From Hericium rajendrae (taxonomy: Eukaryota; Basidiomycota; Agaricomycetes; Russulales; Hericiaceae), in NCBI GenBank assembly GCA_033439255.1, contig CM065881.1, positions 310,001 to 374,000 on the forward strand: a stretch of DNA of 64,000 bases. The letters are read 5' to 3'. Positions 22,702 to 34,689 of the stretch are shown here, piece after piece (within the stretch, counting starts at the first letter, position 1; each line of letters opens with the position of its first letter). A model generated the notes under the pieces. The model did not search any database and was not told where the DNA came from. It saw nothing but the letters and a program-made list of their open reading frames with translations. A program made the position numbers and the translations under genes.

Positions 22702-23159
22702 GTATGTTTCCATCATGTCGCACTTGTCTCATTAGATTCCATTGTATCTCACAGGATATATCAATCACCGGCGGCGGCTGATTACCCGCGGGAGGTGGGT
22801 TGTCCCTGCCTTATCCCGGGAGGTGGGCTGTCCCTGCCTTACCCGCGGCAGGTGGGGTTGTCCCTGCCTTACCCGCGGCAGGTGGGGTTGTCCCTGCCTT
22901 ACCCGCGGCAGGTGGGGTTGTCCCTGCCTTGGCAGGTGGGCGGCAAGTGGGTTGTCCCTGCCTTACCCGCGGGAGGTGGGCTGTCCCTGCCTTACCCGCG
23001 GCAGGTGGGGTTGTCCTTGCCTTGGCAGGTGGGCGGCAAGTGGGTTGTCCCTGCCTTAGCTGTCCCTGCCTTATCCGCGGCAGGTGGGTTGTCCCTGCCT
23101 TACCCGCGGCTAGGTGGGTTGTCCCTGCCTTACCCACGGACCAGGAGCAGCCTGCTGCG

Positions 23160-25222
23160 TTCTAATTTATGTTTCCATGATGTCGCACTTGTCTCATTAG
23201 GTTCCAAAATTCATGCAATTCCATTGTATCTCATGGAATATATTAACACGGTATCACCCACCTTCACCCCAGTAACGAGCGTGCACTGTGGTATTATAAG
23301 AGAACTGGCCTGTCAATGACCCAATGGACGTTGGAGGACGGGCCGGTGAATGATGAATGAACAGTGGTGTTATGAGAGGATGGGCTGGTCAATGATCCAA
23401 TGGACGTTGGAGGACGGGCCGGTGAATGATGAATGTACAGCGGTATTGTAAGAGGACCGGCCGGCCAATGACCCAATGGATGTTGGAGGACGGGCCGAGC
23501 AATTGACAACCCGCGGGATGGAACGGGCCTGTCAATGACCCAATGGACGTTGGAGGACGGGCCGGTGAATGATGAATGTACAGCGGTATTGTAAGAGGAC
23601 CGGCCGGCCAATGACCCAATGGATGTTGGAGGACGGGCCGAGCAATTGACAACCCGCGGGATGGAACGGGCCTGTCAATGACCCAATGGACGTTGGAGGA
23701 CGGGCCAGTCAATGATGAATGTACAGTGGTATTATAGAAGGACCGGCCGGCCAATGACCCAATGGACGTTGGAGGACGGGCCGAGCAATTGACAACCCGC
23801 GGGATGGAATGGGCCTGTCAATGACCCAATGAACGTCAGAGGACAGGCCGGTGAATGATGAATGTACAGTAGACATTGTGAGAGAACCGGCCCGTTAATG
23901 ATCCAATGGACGGTAGAGGACGGGCCCGTCAATGATGAATAAACGGTAAAAATGGTAGGAGGACAGGCCAGCCAATGACCCATTGGATGGTGGAGGATGG
24001 GCCCGTCAATGATGAATGTACAGGAGACATTGTACAAGGACGGGCCGGCCAATGACCCAATGTACAGTGTTATTGTGAGAGGACGGGCCCGTCAATGACC
24101 CGATGGACGGTACAGGACGGGCCGAGCAATTGTGATGCCGCGGGATCGAGTGGGCCGGTCAATGATGAATGTACAATGGTATATTCTAAGAGGACGGGCC
24201 CATCAATGACCCATTTGTATATACTGCAGGCCCGTCAATGGGGAATTGATAGTAGAAATTGTGAGAGGATGGGCCGGTCAATGACCCAATGGACGTTGGA
24301 GGACGGGCCGGTGAATGATGAATGTACAGCGGTATTGTAAGAGGACTGGCCGGCCAATGACCCAATGGATGTTGGATGGAATGGGCCTGTCAATGACCCA
24401 ATTGACGGGCCGGTGAATGATGAAAACAGTGGGATGGAATGGGCCTGTCAATGACCCAATGGACGTTGGAGGACGGGCCAGTCAATGATGAATGTACAGC
24501 GGTATTGTAAGAGGACTGGCCGGCCAATGACCCAATGGATGTTGGAGGACAGGCCGAGCAATTGACAACCCGCGGGATGGAATGGGCCGGTCAATGATCC
24601 AATGGACGTCAGAGGACAGGCCGGTGAATGATGAATGTACAGCGGTGTTGTAAGAGGACCGGCCAGCCAATGACCCAATGGACGTTGGAGGACGGGCCAG
24701 TCAATGATGAATGTACAGTGGTATTATAGAAGGACTGGCCGGCCAATGACCCAATGGACGTTGGAGGACGGGCCGAGCAATTGACAACCCGCGGGATGGA
24801 ATGGGCCGGTCAATGATCCAATGGACGTCAGAGGACAGGCCGGTGAATGATGAATGTACAGCGATATTGTAAGAGAACCGGCCCGTCAATGATGCATTGG
24901 TATATACTACAGGCCCGTCAATGGGAAATGGATAGTAGATACTTCATGAGCACGGGCCAGCCAATGACCTCCCACCACATCCAGTGGGCCAGACAATGAC
25001 CCATTGGTACATAGTGAACCAGGCCAGTCAATGATAAATGGACACTACAGATTAAATGACCAGAGGCCAGACAATGACTTATTGGTACATAAGGGGAGCA
25101 GGCCTGTCATTGAGTAACTGCTACATTGTGACCGACGGGCCGGCGCGGGATGGCCAATCAACAATGGCACTTTGTCAGGTTCGCCTGGCATTACCTCAAT
25201 GCACTAAGTGACTGTTTCATGT
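23160..25222. repeat. Right subterminal arm of element 1
   Basis: The inverted counterpart of the left arm: spacer (23160-23300), then GGCC-centred units (GGCCGGTCAATGA, GGACGTTGGAGGACGGGCC) about every 38-40 bp up to the terminal sequence ending at 25214-25222. Similarity to the left arm is very high over at least 1.3 kb. No gene is supported. Confidence 0.85.
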
Positions 25223-25231
25223 GTTGCTATG
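25223..25231. repeat. Right target-site duplication of element 1
   Basis: Exact copy of GTTGCTATG at 375-383, directly outside the right terminus. Confidence 0.75.
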
Positions 25232-25548
25232 GCGACAGGTATGGCTGCTGGCGCATCGGCATTTGCTGGCTCGTGAGCGAGCGTGGTCTCGACGGGGAGA
25301 TGCACGGGGGACGCTGCACGAGGCGCGCGAGTCGTGTCTGCCTCGTGGCTAACGCGCAGTTGCTGCGTGGTCGTGGGGGATTCCCGCACGGCTGATGCAG
25401 ATGGTGTGTCGACGAGGGCGGGATGCGTGTCGAATGGGGCTGCGGTGGCAACGAGCGGGTGCCCGATGTTCGCAGTTGTGGGCAGTGGGGGTGCTGCTCT
25501 TGCTGCTGCTCTCCAAGCAGCTTTGGCTGCGCGCTTGTTCTTGCCCAT
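25223..25548 (-). pseudogene. 5' part of the ORF split by element 1
   Basis: ATG 25548 opens MGKNKRAAKAAWRAAARAAP and continues, Ala/Thr/Pro-rich, to VAIAT at the target duplication. The continuation lies at 383-1. The basic N-terminus and lack of introns would suit a retrotransposon gag or a nuclear protein. No conserved domain was recognised. Insertion of 24.8 kb will abolish the full product. Confidence 0.6.
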
Positions 25549-26080
25549 ATCGGGTAATTACGCGGGTGCTGTTGAACGCGGGTGCGACCGCGCGAAAACG
25601 GCGCGCGAGCTCGAAATACGAGCGTCGGAATGCGAGCATGGGGTCGATTGACGAGGTCACTTGAACACTTGAGCACGAGAAACACTTGGGACATGTGAAG
25701 AGACGAGAAACGGGGGCAACACGGGGCACGAGAACGGGACACGAGGCGCGAGAGACGAAAAAAGGCCACAAAAAAGCTGGAAAAGCCAGAAAAAAGAGCG
25801 GATGACTCGACTCGAAGCTGAAGTGAGTCGGATCACACTCTCATCACCAAGATGGAGTGGCCCAAGGGCACGAGCTAAGCCCAGGGATGATGATAGTGCA
25901 GACTGGACTACTCTACATGAGGTGAGACTAGCTATGGACATGCTGACTAAGCCTCGGCATCCTCCGAACCTCTGCATGCAGGGAGCCTCCGGCTCCCTAG
26001 TCCAACGGGGCCAGGCATATCTGCTGAGATCCAGCGAGCTTCCCGAGTTGGACATGCGCGACGGTCCCCAATGTAAAAAA
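25549..26080 (-). other. Leader or possible LTR upstream of the split ORF
   Basis: On the minus strand this stretch begins near TGGGGACCGTCGCGCATGTC, passes an imperfect hairpin (GGAGCCGGAGGCTCC at about 25982-25996), a pyrimidine-rich run and CTCGTCAATCGACCCC, then reaches the ATG at 25548. The style resembles an LTR plus leader of a gypsy-type element. No second LTR copy is in the window, so this remains a guess. Confidence 0.25.
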
Positions 26081-26883
26081 TACAGCGGGACGCCCGTTTT
26101 CTTTATAATTCAGCCACATGCCCTTGCGTTCGAAATGAAGAGGATCGGTGAGGGATATGTTGTGCAGCTTCTTCGAACCCGGATGGATGCAAATATTGTC
26201 TAGTCTCCTTAAATTATCGTCAGAACGGATCATTTTCAAGGACTGAAATGGATAACAAGGCGATGAAACTCACTCTCGAACTTGCGCTGACATATGCTGA
26301 CCTTCTACGCTTGATACAGGGATCCCGTCGGCCGTACTGTTGTTTCCAACGTTGCTCACAGTAGATACAAACCTGAGACATCGGTTAGTCAAGCCATGCG
26401 CAATGTAGCAACGCGGATCCAAACATATGAACTTATGGTAATGGGCGAATCTTGTTCATCAACTCGCGACTTGATTGTCGATCAAATCGTAAAGTCAGAA
26501 TGTAGACTTGCAGCGACATTCACGACGTCCGACAACTCACATCTTGGGATATACAGCCTTCTTCGGATCAAATCCCGTGATTTGACAGGCGTAAGGGTTA
26601 ATAGACTTCGACTTTTTCTGTACAGACTGTAAGCAACGACATCGTATCAAATCAATTGTTTACGATGTAATAAATAAAATGAGAAAATATGAATAATAAC
26701 AAGTACACATCTTCGCCTGAGGTGCCCGACGCTCGGCCTCAGTAACAGCAACAGGGTTCGGCTTATCGTGTATAGCATCCGGGAGATTGCCGCTTCGCTC
26801 GTCAGCCGACACAGAAAGCAGTCCTTCTCTGATACATAGATATATATTGAGTTAGTCATAGTCTGGCGCAACGTGCAACAGGC
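26081..26883. other. No recognised gene
   Basis: Lower-GC DNA with scattered short open frames on both strands (for example 26396-26632 plus). None shows a family motif or a convincing exon chain. Confidence 0.4.
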
Positions 26884-27217
26884 TCACAATGCGATGACCT
26901 CGTTGTCCGACAGATCAGCCAACTCGATACCGAGATCGCCTGTCATAGTCTCGTCGCTGGCGACGGCTATGGCATCGTCGTCCGTAGCAATAGGATTGCC
27001 ATCACTAGCAATGGTCGACGTGTCGTCTTCCTTGTCGATTGTCGGGACCTTCGGAGGAGGAATATCGGAGGGGCTGAGAGAGAGAGAGAGATGATCAGTG
27101 ACAAATCAATCGTTATTATTCAATGTAAGCGAGGACTAACGCAGGAGTCCTTGCTTTCTTTGACATATCTCCGTCGTTCTTCTGAGTCGCCTTACGTCTT
27201 CCTCGAGCACTGGACAT
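26884..27217 (-). CDS. Small two-exon nuclear-type protein, 88 residues
   Basis: ATG at 27217; exon 1 27217-27141 encodes MSSARGRRKATQKNDGDMSK and on; the intron 27140-27074 starts GTTAGT and ends CTCTCAG; exon 2 27073-26884 continues in phase (APSDIPPPKVPTIDKEDD to LADLSDNEVIAL) and stops. The spliced length is exactly 267 bp. It has a basic N-terminus and an acidic C-terminus. No family recognised. It resembles in style the acidic-tailed proteins at 29474-30681 and 32499-32963. Confidence 0.5.
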
Positions 27218-29473
27218 GAGTTTGAACACGAGTAAGAGCAAGTGAAAGTCGCAAAGGAAAACGAGACAGTCTCTCACCTACTATACACAAGCACTCTTAA
27301 ATACTTTCGAAAAGCCATGGGATATAATGTAACAATGCAACACGGGGATATGATCACTGAGATGAAATGCGACCATAGTCAGGCAATTGTTCTTCGCTAT
27401 GTGCCACAACTAGAAAATTACACCAGGACCTGAATGACGCAACCTATGCGATCATATCCTCTGTGGTGGTTGGTACTCAGAAGTGCATCAATCAATGCCG
27501 TCATAGGGTCCGTCATGAAAGAGAAGATGTCGACGCACTAGTTAACCCTCATTTCGTCATAGATCAGGATGTACGATCTCCTTCTGAAGAAGATATGTCG
27601 TAAATCCACTTCGACAGACACGAAGCTATACAAATAGCATGCCTGAATATTTATGAACATCATTCCCACTACCACAGAACAGAACTTACCGCAGCGAGAA
27701 CAATCAAAACAGAAATGAACTAAGGCGGTTAGCCTGTTCCGCAAGAGTGGATACAAAGAAGTAGGCCGTGGAAGTCCTGGAGATGCCGTCATCATCTACA
27801 TTGTCATCAACACTACTGCACATTCAACTGAGCAATTGAGAGCTGAAGACGCAGAGTTACTCACTTTGTAAGACACAAATTAGATATATAATACACTGTG
27901 ATCTCTAAGTCGTCCTTAGAGGAATGCATAGACAATGCTGAATAGAGACATGTATCAGAAACCCACAGGATAATCCCATCAGAAGCGCATCTAGAAAGAT
28001 CAGATCAAAACCTCACCCTACAGAGCGTCGCGTTCCTATCTGCAAATCATTCCCAGACCATAGCAATTCTTCCCGAACAGTACTTATGGTTACATTCCAG
28101 CCGTCATATGTTTAATCAATCTTAGATCATAGGAAGTAAAGTCGTCAGACACGTAACAGATTGAAATCTGACAGAACCATTCACCTTCAGATTCAAAGAT
28201 CCTCGCGTCGCAGCGAATACGGGACACGTAACAGATTGAAATCTGACAGAACCATTCACCTTCAGATTCAAAGATCCTCGCATCACAGCTAATACGTCCC
28301 TGACAAAGCTCCTAAAAACAATACATCCGCTTGCAACTATTTGGCTATATGCTCAATGAATCTTAAACCATGGTCAGATGCGCACTCACTTATTATCCCC
28401 ACTTATTTCCCCATCATCATGAGATGACGTGCACCCACAATAAGAACTCACGCACACCGCTTCCCCGCAATTCTAACGAGAACAGGAGTTAGAATGGGTC
28501 AATCATCCCACGAAGCAGCAGTGCAAATTCCGTTTACTCCATATATCCTTTCCGTCGGAATAGTGCGTTCGTCATGATGACCAAGATCCAGGAGAACAGA
28601 TTGTTAGACTTAATGCCTGTTCCATCTGCTCTATGTACTCCTACACGAGTGGTGTCAGCTTTTCACGTTGACTCAGACATTATATCAGATATTAGTACCT
28701 ACCTTGTCCATGCGAAAGCGTCTTCGACTAGACCTAGCCTCTGAATCTCTGTCCACGTCTACATAACATGGCTGCGCAATCTTGCCGCGAAGCTATCACC
28801 ACTTAACATAAGGTAGAGGTCATTAAGAAAGGAAAATAAATAAACGCACGTGGTGAGTGTGCCTTCCTATTCGACAGCCAAAAACTAAGACTGTGATGAT
28901 CATGGAGTCAGAAAGGCCGAGATCATCATGGAAGAATACTCCAGAGGTCAAGATAATTACGCACATAATGGGCATTTCTACGATTGTCCATATGCCCGCG
29001 TCCGGTACCCGTACAAAACTGAACATCACAAACAAAAAAATTAACCAGAGTCGTAGACAGAGAATCAAAACTGACCGGTGGGAGACCGATGCATTCACGT
29101 GGAACAACAAGAACAAGGAGGATAAAGACTTCTAGAACATTTCACCACAATTCCTAGAACGGCCAGAATCAGCGAATGATATCCAAGAAGTATAAGAATA
29201 ATCATACTCAGCCGTACGAATTAGATAGACCTTTAGTCCGTATTTTTACCTCTTCCAGGTCGATCAATTCCTCTAGCAAAAAGTTTAGGTCAAGATACTC
29301 ACCTCTTCCGACAAAATCCACCTATTCACCACTCCACTTCTCAGTATACACCAATTTTGCGGTTATAGAACATTACCATTCAACTAAAGAATAACATCAA
29401 TAACGATCCCCCTTCCCGTACATTATATAAGACTCGCCTCGAACGAACAATATGTCCTATCGTCGCAGAACTC
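27218..29473. other. Long stretch without a recognised gene
   Basis: AT-richer, with many short GT..AG possibilities but no exon chain I can support. It contains a 75-bp tandem duplication at 28148-28296. An open frame at 28857-29135 (plus) is Lys/Thr-rich and unrecognised. Confidence 0.4.
28148..28296. repeat. 75-bp tandem duplication
   Basis: Two adjacent copies starting GACACGTAACAGATTGAAAT at 28148 and 28223, differing at a few positions near the 3' end. A simple local duplication. Confidence 0.85.
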
Positions 29474-30681
29474 GTGACATCGTCCTTCACATCTTCCGCA
29501 ATGAACCGCGACGCTCACTTCGCAGAACACCTTCACACTATCTCGACGTCTGGGAAGTGTTATGAAGAGCTCAGATCGGTTTCTGCATGGTACGAAGATA
29601 ATTACCCTAAACGTGACCTACTATCCTCGTTTAGTACCTATGAGGCCATTGACGACGCAATGGACATCGACCACATGATAGACGGAACGGACGTGTTGGT
29701 CTACCGTGAGGGAGAAGAGAACGAGAAGGAAGAGGCCGAGTTCGACGTGATAGGTATCCTGGCTGAGATGAACCTCCCAACATCCAACAGCTTGTTCAGG
29801 CATGTCATTCAGGTGTAAATCTGGTGGTACTGAATGCTCACCGTATGTCTTAGATTCTCTAAAAGGCCATTCTCTTTCATCCAACAAGCCAGGATAATAG
29901 GCGGCTCCTGCAAATACTTCAACGACGCTATGGACTCCATGATTAGCTTTCATACCTTTTTCGAGCAGAATACGGCGGACAGCAACTTCTTGTCGTACAA
30001 GCCGATGACTTCCTATGGCTTAGAATCTATTTCCGCTAATAATCCTATAGTTTCTCCAGCCGTATCGTCCATCAAGGACGAACAGTGCCAGGTTCCTGAA
30101 TCCATGGATCCCTCCAATATAGTATCCACATTCCTTGCACGTGATAATCGTTTTGTATTCACGTGGGATAACGAGGTAGAGTACCTCTCGATGAAAAAGA
30201 GCAGCGGAAAAGAGTAAGCTCACACATCGAGATCATAATATAAGTAGTGCAACTTACAAATTTATTAGTTTCGGGTTCAAACCAGCTACACCGGTCAAAC
30301 CGGGATTCTTCAGAGAGGGTCACATAGTAAGACTCACCGTCAACATGCGCTCAGGGATCATAAAAGACGACGGCAAGAACCTGTGCCGCCTCCTGCTGGT
30401 AGTGCGGAAGATAACGCTGATGAGTAGGGTCGGATCTATCGTAAGCATACATATTAATTCACGGAAGTCGATTATACAATTAAGATTTCTTACTCTAGAT
30501 GCTAGCGAGGCTAAGGGCAGAACGGCTGGTCAGAGGAAACCCTTCCACAAATGCAGAAGGCGTGGTCTTGAGAACGCGTCCATCCAAAAGACGCCGCGAG
30601 CCTGAAGAGTCTGACGAAGACGACACACCACTGAAGATGGCAAAGATGACGATGGATGACAATGACAGCGTCGATGATTAG
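29474..30681 (+). CDS. Gene F: four-exon protein of unknown function, acidic C-terminus
   Basis: Start ATG 29474 (or 29501, MNRDAHFAEHLHTIS). Exon 1 is acidic (EEAEFDVIGILAEMNLP) and joins at a 39-bp intron (GTAAAT..CTTAG, about 29816-29854) to FSKRPFSFIQQARIIGG. A second intron (GTAAGC..ATTAG) ends near 30269 before FGFKPATPVKPGFFREGHIV and RLTVNMRSGIIKDDGKNL, ending LLLVVRKITLM. A third intron (GTAAGC..CTCTAG) leads to the last exon with RPSKRRREPEESDEDD, a likely nuclear localisation signal followed by an acidic tail, stop at 30681. All joins keep the frame. Length is about 350 residues. Family not named with confidence; it looks like one of the multicopy unknown proteins of Agaricomycetes. 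Confidence 0.6.
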
Positions 30682-32498
30682 AGATCTGTAGGAAACGACT
30701 CAAATCCTCTCTCGGAATCGTCTGTAGCATTATAATCCGCAGAGGGAAAGATAAACCGAAGTAAAAAGAAGTAAAAACAGATAATTAGAACCACAGATTC
30801 ATACCTACTGGCTTGTCGCATCCCGTAGAAAGCTACATCTCACGCGCGTTATCCCCGACCATGTACTAGTAATATAACGCACTGGAGTCTCTCAACATGT
30901 TCTGAATGGCAGAAAATGACGGAAGACTCACACATCAAATATTTCCATACTTTAAGTTCGCCCTAATTTTACCCCTCACCCACACTCAGCACCGCCGGAT
31001 ATGAACTCCAGAGGACATCATTACTGCGACACAGATGCTTTGGTAAGAGCGTTAATCCAACTTGATAGTATGGATTCTGACGTACCATGAGCAAGATCTC
31101 TCGTCACTCATCGACCGTATACATAGTCCGTCAACCCTCCCTTGGACGACGACGTCAGTTCCATCACGCTTGGTCGAGTGGATTGACCTAAATAGATATA
31201 TTTCGTCCCATCAACCAGCCGTTGTCCCTTCCCGGTCATGATGCATAAGGTCTCTGGATGTCAAGGAAAACTAAAAGAAAAACAAAGAAAAAAAATGGTT
31301 GATATTGTAACAAAGGAACACTTACCCATATACGAGATTATCTCAAGACTGCCCGACCAACGAAAGATCAAATGAGATGAACCGTAAATCAGAGAAGTAA
31401 AGACTTAGAAGTGAACACGTCATTGAACACTAGAGCAAGCAACGACGCTCATAGACGCCGCATTGCGCAACAGTGTAGAACACGAGACTACAGTTTCCCA
31501 CACCTCTGAATTTTGAATCCTCCTCTCCCCTTATCAATTATTCCTTAGAGGCAACGTATGAAGCGATGCGACACCGACTCTGTCCACTCATATTATTCCG
31601 GTACGAATATTGACCTTCCTTGCCCAACTAGATATATTATATGGTGGGTGACGGCGGTGTGTGACTAACCCCCCCCCCCCCCTACTTCCAAGTATTCAAG
31701 CGACTCTCCTGACCAATGAGATGTCGCGACTAGACTCAGACGTTCGCCTACTGACTCATCGCGCAATAACTCGTGGAGCAGATTATTCGTACAGCCATCT
31801 ATCAGCTGGTCAAGATGACCGGACGGCCTCGATGCGAGACTAGAAGCGTCAGAATTCTCAGGAACCAATAACGGCTTTCTATCGTAAGTTTCGCTACGCC
31901 TTATTCAACGTCGCAGCCTCACAAGGTTCAGATTGGTACTCTATCCCCATACCAGAACGGCTTGGCCGCTGTGCTTGTGTCCGATGCCTCGCAATACGCC
32001 ACAGAGATGTCATATCCCTGGTGAGATACCCCGAACCGCATAACATCTTATCCTCCTCTCATTCATTCCCTCGGAATCTTCTTGCTTAGCCTTGACAATA
32101 GGAATCAGTGCTTCTGCTTGTTCTTATGACGACGATGACAAGACTTTGCTCTCAGAGACATATTGCACTGTATTGATATCCAACGGCACCCGCAGAGATT
32201 CCGTGCAGTGTGAGAACACATATCCCCATGTGTACGTTCTGCTGTACTGACTGTCCGTCTTTCAAATTATCCAATGATAGATCGACAATTTATCTTCGCT
32301 ATAAAGACATGTCTCTCCTCCATTCATGGAGAACCACATCGAGAGCGACATACCCGTCGTCGTCTTATTCACTGCAATTGTTCATCTACAGTCCTAATCA
32401 TCTCGGGCCTACTCTCACTGAGCCGTCGAGAGTGCGTATTCAATTCACAGACTATATTCAGAACCTCCTTACTCATCGACTACTGAAACAGCACTACC
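30682..32498. other. No recognised gene
   Basis: Low-complexity and AT-rich pieces, a poly-C run at about 31670-31682, and short open frames without motifs. Part of 32200-32480 may be upstream exon or leader of the next gene. Confidence 0.4.
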
Positions 32499-32963
32499 AT
32501 GGGATCAATCGAGCTCAGAATGAAAGACGTGGGGCTCATCATCCTATCACCTGAAGTTTTAGTGAGTAGAACACGCGACGTCATCTGGTCTATACCGCTC
32601 GATACTGACTACTGCATTTGACAGAGCTGTATGATGAGAATGGTCACACCGTCCGGACACGCTACCATCGTTTGCGAGGCCAGCACGTCATCCATAGGAG
32701 AATACACATATCTCCCACCGATTCACTCACCTTTGACGCCCACCGGTCAAATAATGTCTGATCTGTACATCAAAGTGCTCAGCTATCGGTTCGAATTACT
32801 CCCCATAGTTGTCTGCGTGAATATCTCTACCCTCAGCAGCATTCCTTTGTACTTGAGGGACCCCGAGTATCTAGTATTTCCTTCTCCTTTTCCACCTAGT
32901 TCCATCCATGTGTCGAAGATGTTCGAGCTATCCGAGGGATCCGATGTGGAGATGGTAGATTAG
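32499..32963 (+). CDS. Small two-exon protein, 133 residues, unknown
   Basis: ATG 32499; exon 1 32499-32561 encodes MGSIELRMKDVGLIILSPEV; intron 32562-32624 (GTGAGT..GACAG); exon 2 32625-32963 continues in phase with CMMRMVTPSGHATIVCEAS and SDLYIKVLSYRFELLPIVV, ending ELSEGSDVEMVD. The beta-rich middle and acidic end echo gene F. Upstream exons cannot be excluded. Confidence 0.5.
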
Positions 32964-33167
32964 GAGGATTCGGTGGTGTCCCTTGTACTATGCAATCTGA
33001 ATGAAATTTCGCCACTGTCTTATGTCACCCGTCTCTCATCGGACATGACCCGCACTTCAGTTCTGTCGGAGTAACCGTTACCCTGTCTAGGGTTCAGCGT
33101 AACGAGGCTCTGTTCAGCCATGTTCAATGCTCGAAGCCCATGAGCATCTGGAAAAGACGTTGATTCT

Positions 33168-33480
33168 ACAGGGATCTATAGTAGCAATATTAATCTACAG
33201 TAGCTAAAAAAGGTCCCATAGATCATGTAGCTCTTGGTGACAAGTGGGTCTCTATATTTGCTACCTGTAGCAGATCTGTAGCAGTCTGTAGCAGTCTGTA
33301 GCAGCATATATATGTCAGAATTTACTGTAGCTACTCAAAGCTATTGTAGCTATTCAATATTACTGTTGGCTACTATAATATCTTATAGCTACTTTGATCT
33401 ATTGTAGATGCATAGGCTCTTATAGTATCTACATATAGGGTATAAAAGAAACTCTTTCAGTTTCAGAGATGATAGTCAGT
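33168..33480. repeat. CTATAG/TAGCTA-rich degenerate repeat
   Basis: Dense TGTAGCTA, CTGTAGCAG and CTATTGTAG words with partial dyad symmetry. Similar tracts occur at 34690-34960 and 37050-37390, on both sides of the insert in the DUF6532-type gene. Confidence 0.7.
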
Positions 33481-33581
33481 CTGATAGTCTTCATTAGACT
33501 CTAATAGCACTCAATGTCATATAATAGCCAAGAAAGGATCAATAGCACTTGAATTATGCATAGCGTCTAAATATTAATCTA

Positions 33582-34666
33582 CTACCGGCTGCTGCCACTG
33601 CATCCAGCTGACGCAGTGGCGTTACGCTCTGCCACAGCTCTAGCCTCTATGGCTGCAAAATCTAAACCACCAGCGCTTCCATCGTAGACTCTGTTCTCGG
33701 TCGGACGTCCAATAGAGGTTCTAAAAAATAAAACAAATATTTGTGTGAGCGACGAAAGAGGAAACAAAAATCACATCCTACAAAACATCATTGCGAAGCT
33801 TGGTAACTAGATTTTTCCAAAAAACTGGCATCTTCTCCTTGAAGTCTGTCAACATATCCTTGTAATAATTGTACCTATTCATCGTTACTTCTTTAGAATC
33901 TAGAAAACCTTAGACTATAATCATTTACCGAGAAAAGAATAGAGTGTCGCTGAACTCGATCTCCTTTCTGTAGCCGTCTTGAAACTCCACAATGCAATTT
34001 TCAATCTATAATATTTGCATTGGATGAGCGATGCATTGCTAAGAAAAAAAGATTAAGATCATCACCGCTGAATATACCACAGCCAACAAAGAGATATTGA
34101 ATTCTTGATAGTGTGCGGTGTATGCTCCTTTCAAACCTTCACCTTTTTTACCGAACCATTGTTTTGCTATAATATTGACAAGGATAGGCGTGTTAAGAGC
34201 CTGAGACTCATCATATGTTCTGGCCTGTAGGCAGGTTAGTAACTATCTTGGTAGAATAGTAAAAGTGAAAAGCGTAAAGCGTACCTCTATATTTATGGCC
34301 CCAAAAGTGAAGACAGGAGCGCTACGCGATGCCGACACCAGCCACTTCACAGTACTCTTAACAGTATCAGTGTCGGATGTGGCCTGTAGCTTCTCTAGAC
34401 CAAAAAAAGTTCTTGCACGCGTCTTGAGCCTGCGTCTTGATCTGTCCGCGTACTTGAGAAACTCCAGCCCAAATCTATATTACATCGCTTCAGAAACTGA
34501 GTTCTAATAGAATCTATGAAGTACTCACAAAGCCTGTGATCTTTTCAAACTCCAGATGAAGTTCTTCATCGTGCTGAGACATGGCTTTGCTCAGCTTCTC
34601 GTACTCAGGCAGTAGAGAAGGACGTGTTGACACAATGTATTTCATAGCTTCAAAAATGACCTTCAT
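33582..34666 (-). CDS. Gene G, 3' exons: DUF6532-type domain
   Basis: On the minus strand, after an acceptor TTTTTCAG, the exon at 34666 begins MKVIFEAMKYIVSTRPSLLP. Introns near 34535-34480, 34280-34215, 34095-34025, 33935-33875 and 33785-33725 separate EFLKYADRSRRRLKTRA, ARTYDESQALNTPILVNI, AKQWFGKKGEGLKGAY, EFNISLLAVVYSA, IENCIVEFQDGYRKEIEF, YNYYKDMLTDFKEKM and a short tail ending at 33582. The order N-x-P-I/L-x(3)-I-x(3)-WF, then an aliphatic helix, ALDEW-like segment and final helix is that of DUF6532 proteins common in Agaricomycetes (function unknown). All joins keep the frame. The 5' exons lie at 38662-37400. Confidence 0.65.
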
Positions 34667-34689
34667 CTGAAAAACTTACAAGTGGTACA

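Larger units (their letters stand above)
21750..23160. repeat. Right-arm minisatellite with embedded RPS3 copies
   Basis: About 30 units of TTACCCGCGGCAGGTGGGG + TTGTCCCTGCC, with variants (CGGGAGG, CGGCAAG, and a TTGGCAGGTGGGCGGCAAG insert). Two RPS3 exon copies interrupt the array about 386 bp apart, so a larger unit (RPS3 exon, intron, minisatellite) has been duplicated. Long open frames across it are periodic and not genes. Nearly every unit contains CCGCGG. Confidence 0.9.
384..25222. mobile_element. Element 1: 24.8-kb KDZ-type DNA transposon with TET/JBP cargo
   Basis: The ends are inverted: CAGTCACTTAGTGCATTGAG begins at 392 and its reverse complement ends at 25214. Beyond both ends lies the 9-bp duplication. 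Inside are a KDZ transposase, a TET/JBP dioxygenase, two unknown genes near the left arm (D, E), a long charged protein (C) and the divergent pair B/A. The arms are built of short repeats, a 30-bp-type minisatellite and captured RPS3 pieces. The outermost 8 bp at each end do not match well, so the exact terminus may be off by a few bases. The core is marked by very frequent CCGCGG. Every gene has intact-looking splice sites, so the element may be fairly young. Confidence 0.85.

Noticed and set aside
21558-23319. Open frames of up to about 300 codons in several frames on both strands
   Set aside because: They come from the 30-bp minisatellite and embedded RPS3 pieces; peptides are periodic, all frames are open, and the order is set by repeats rather than by a protein.
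25657-26055. Minus-strand frame just upstream of the split ORF as a separate gene
   Set aside because: Sequence looks like a leader or LTR and gives a low-complexity peptide; no domain.
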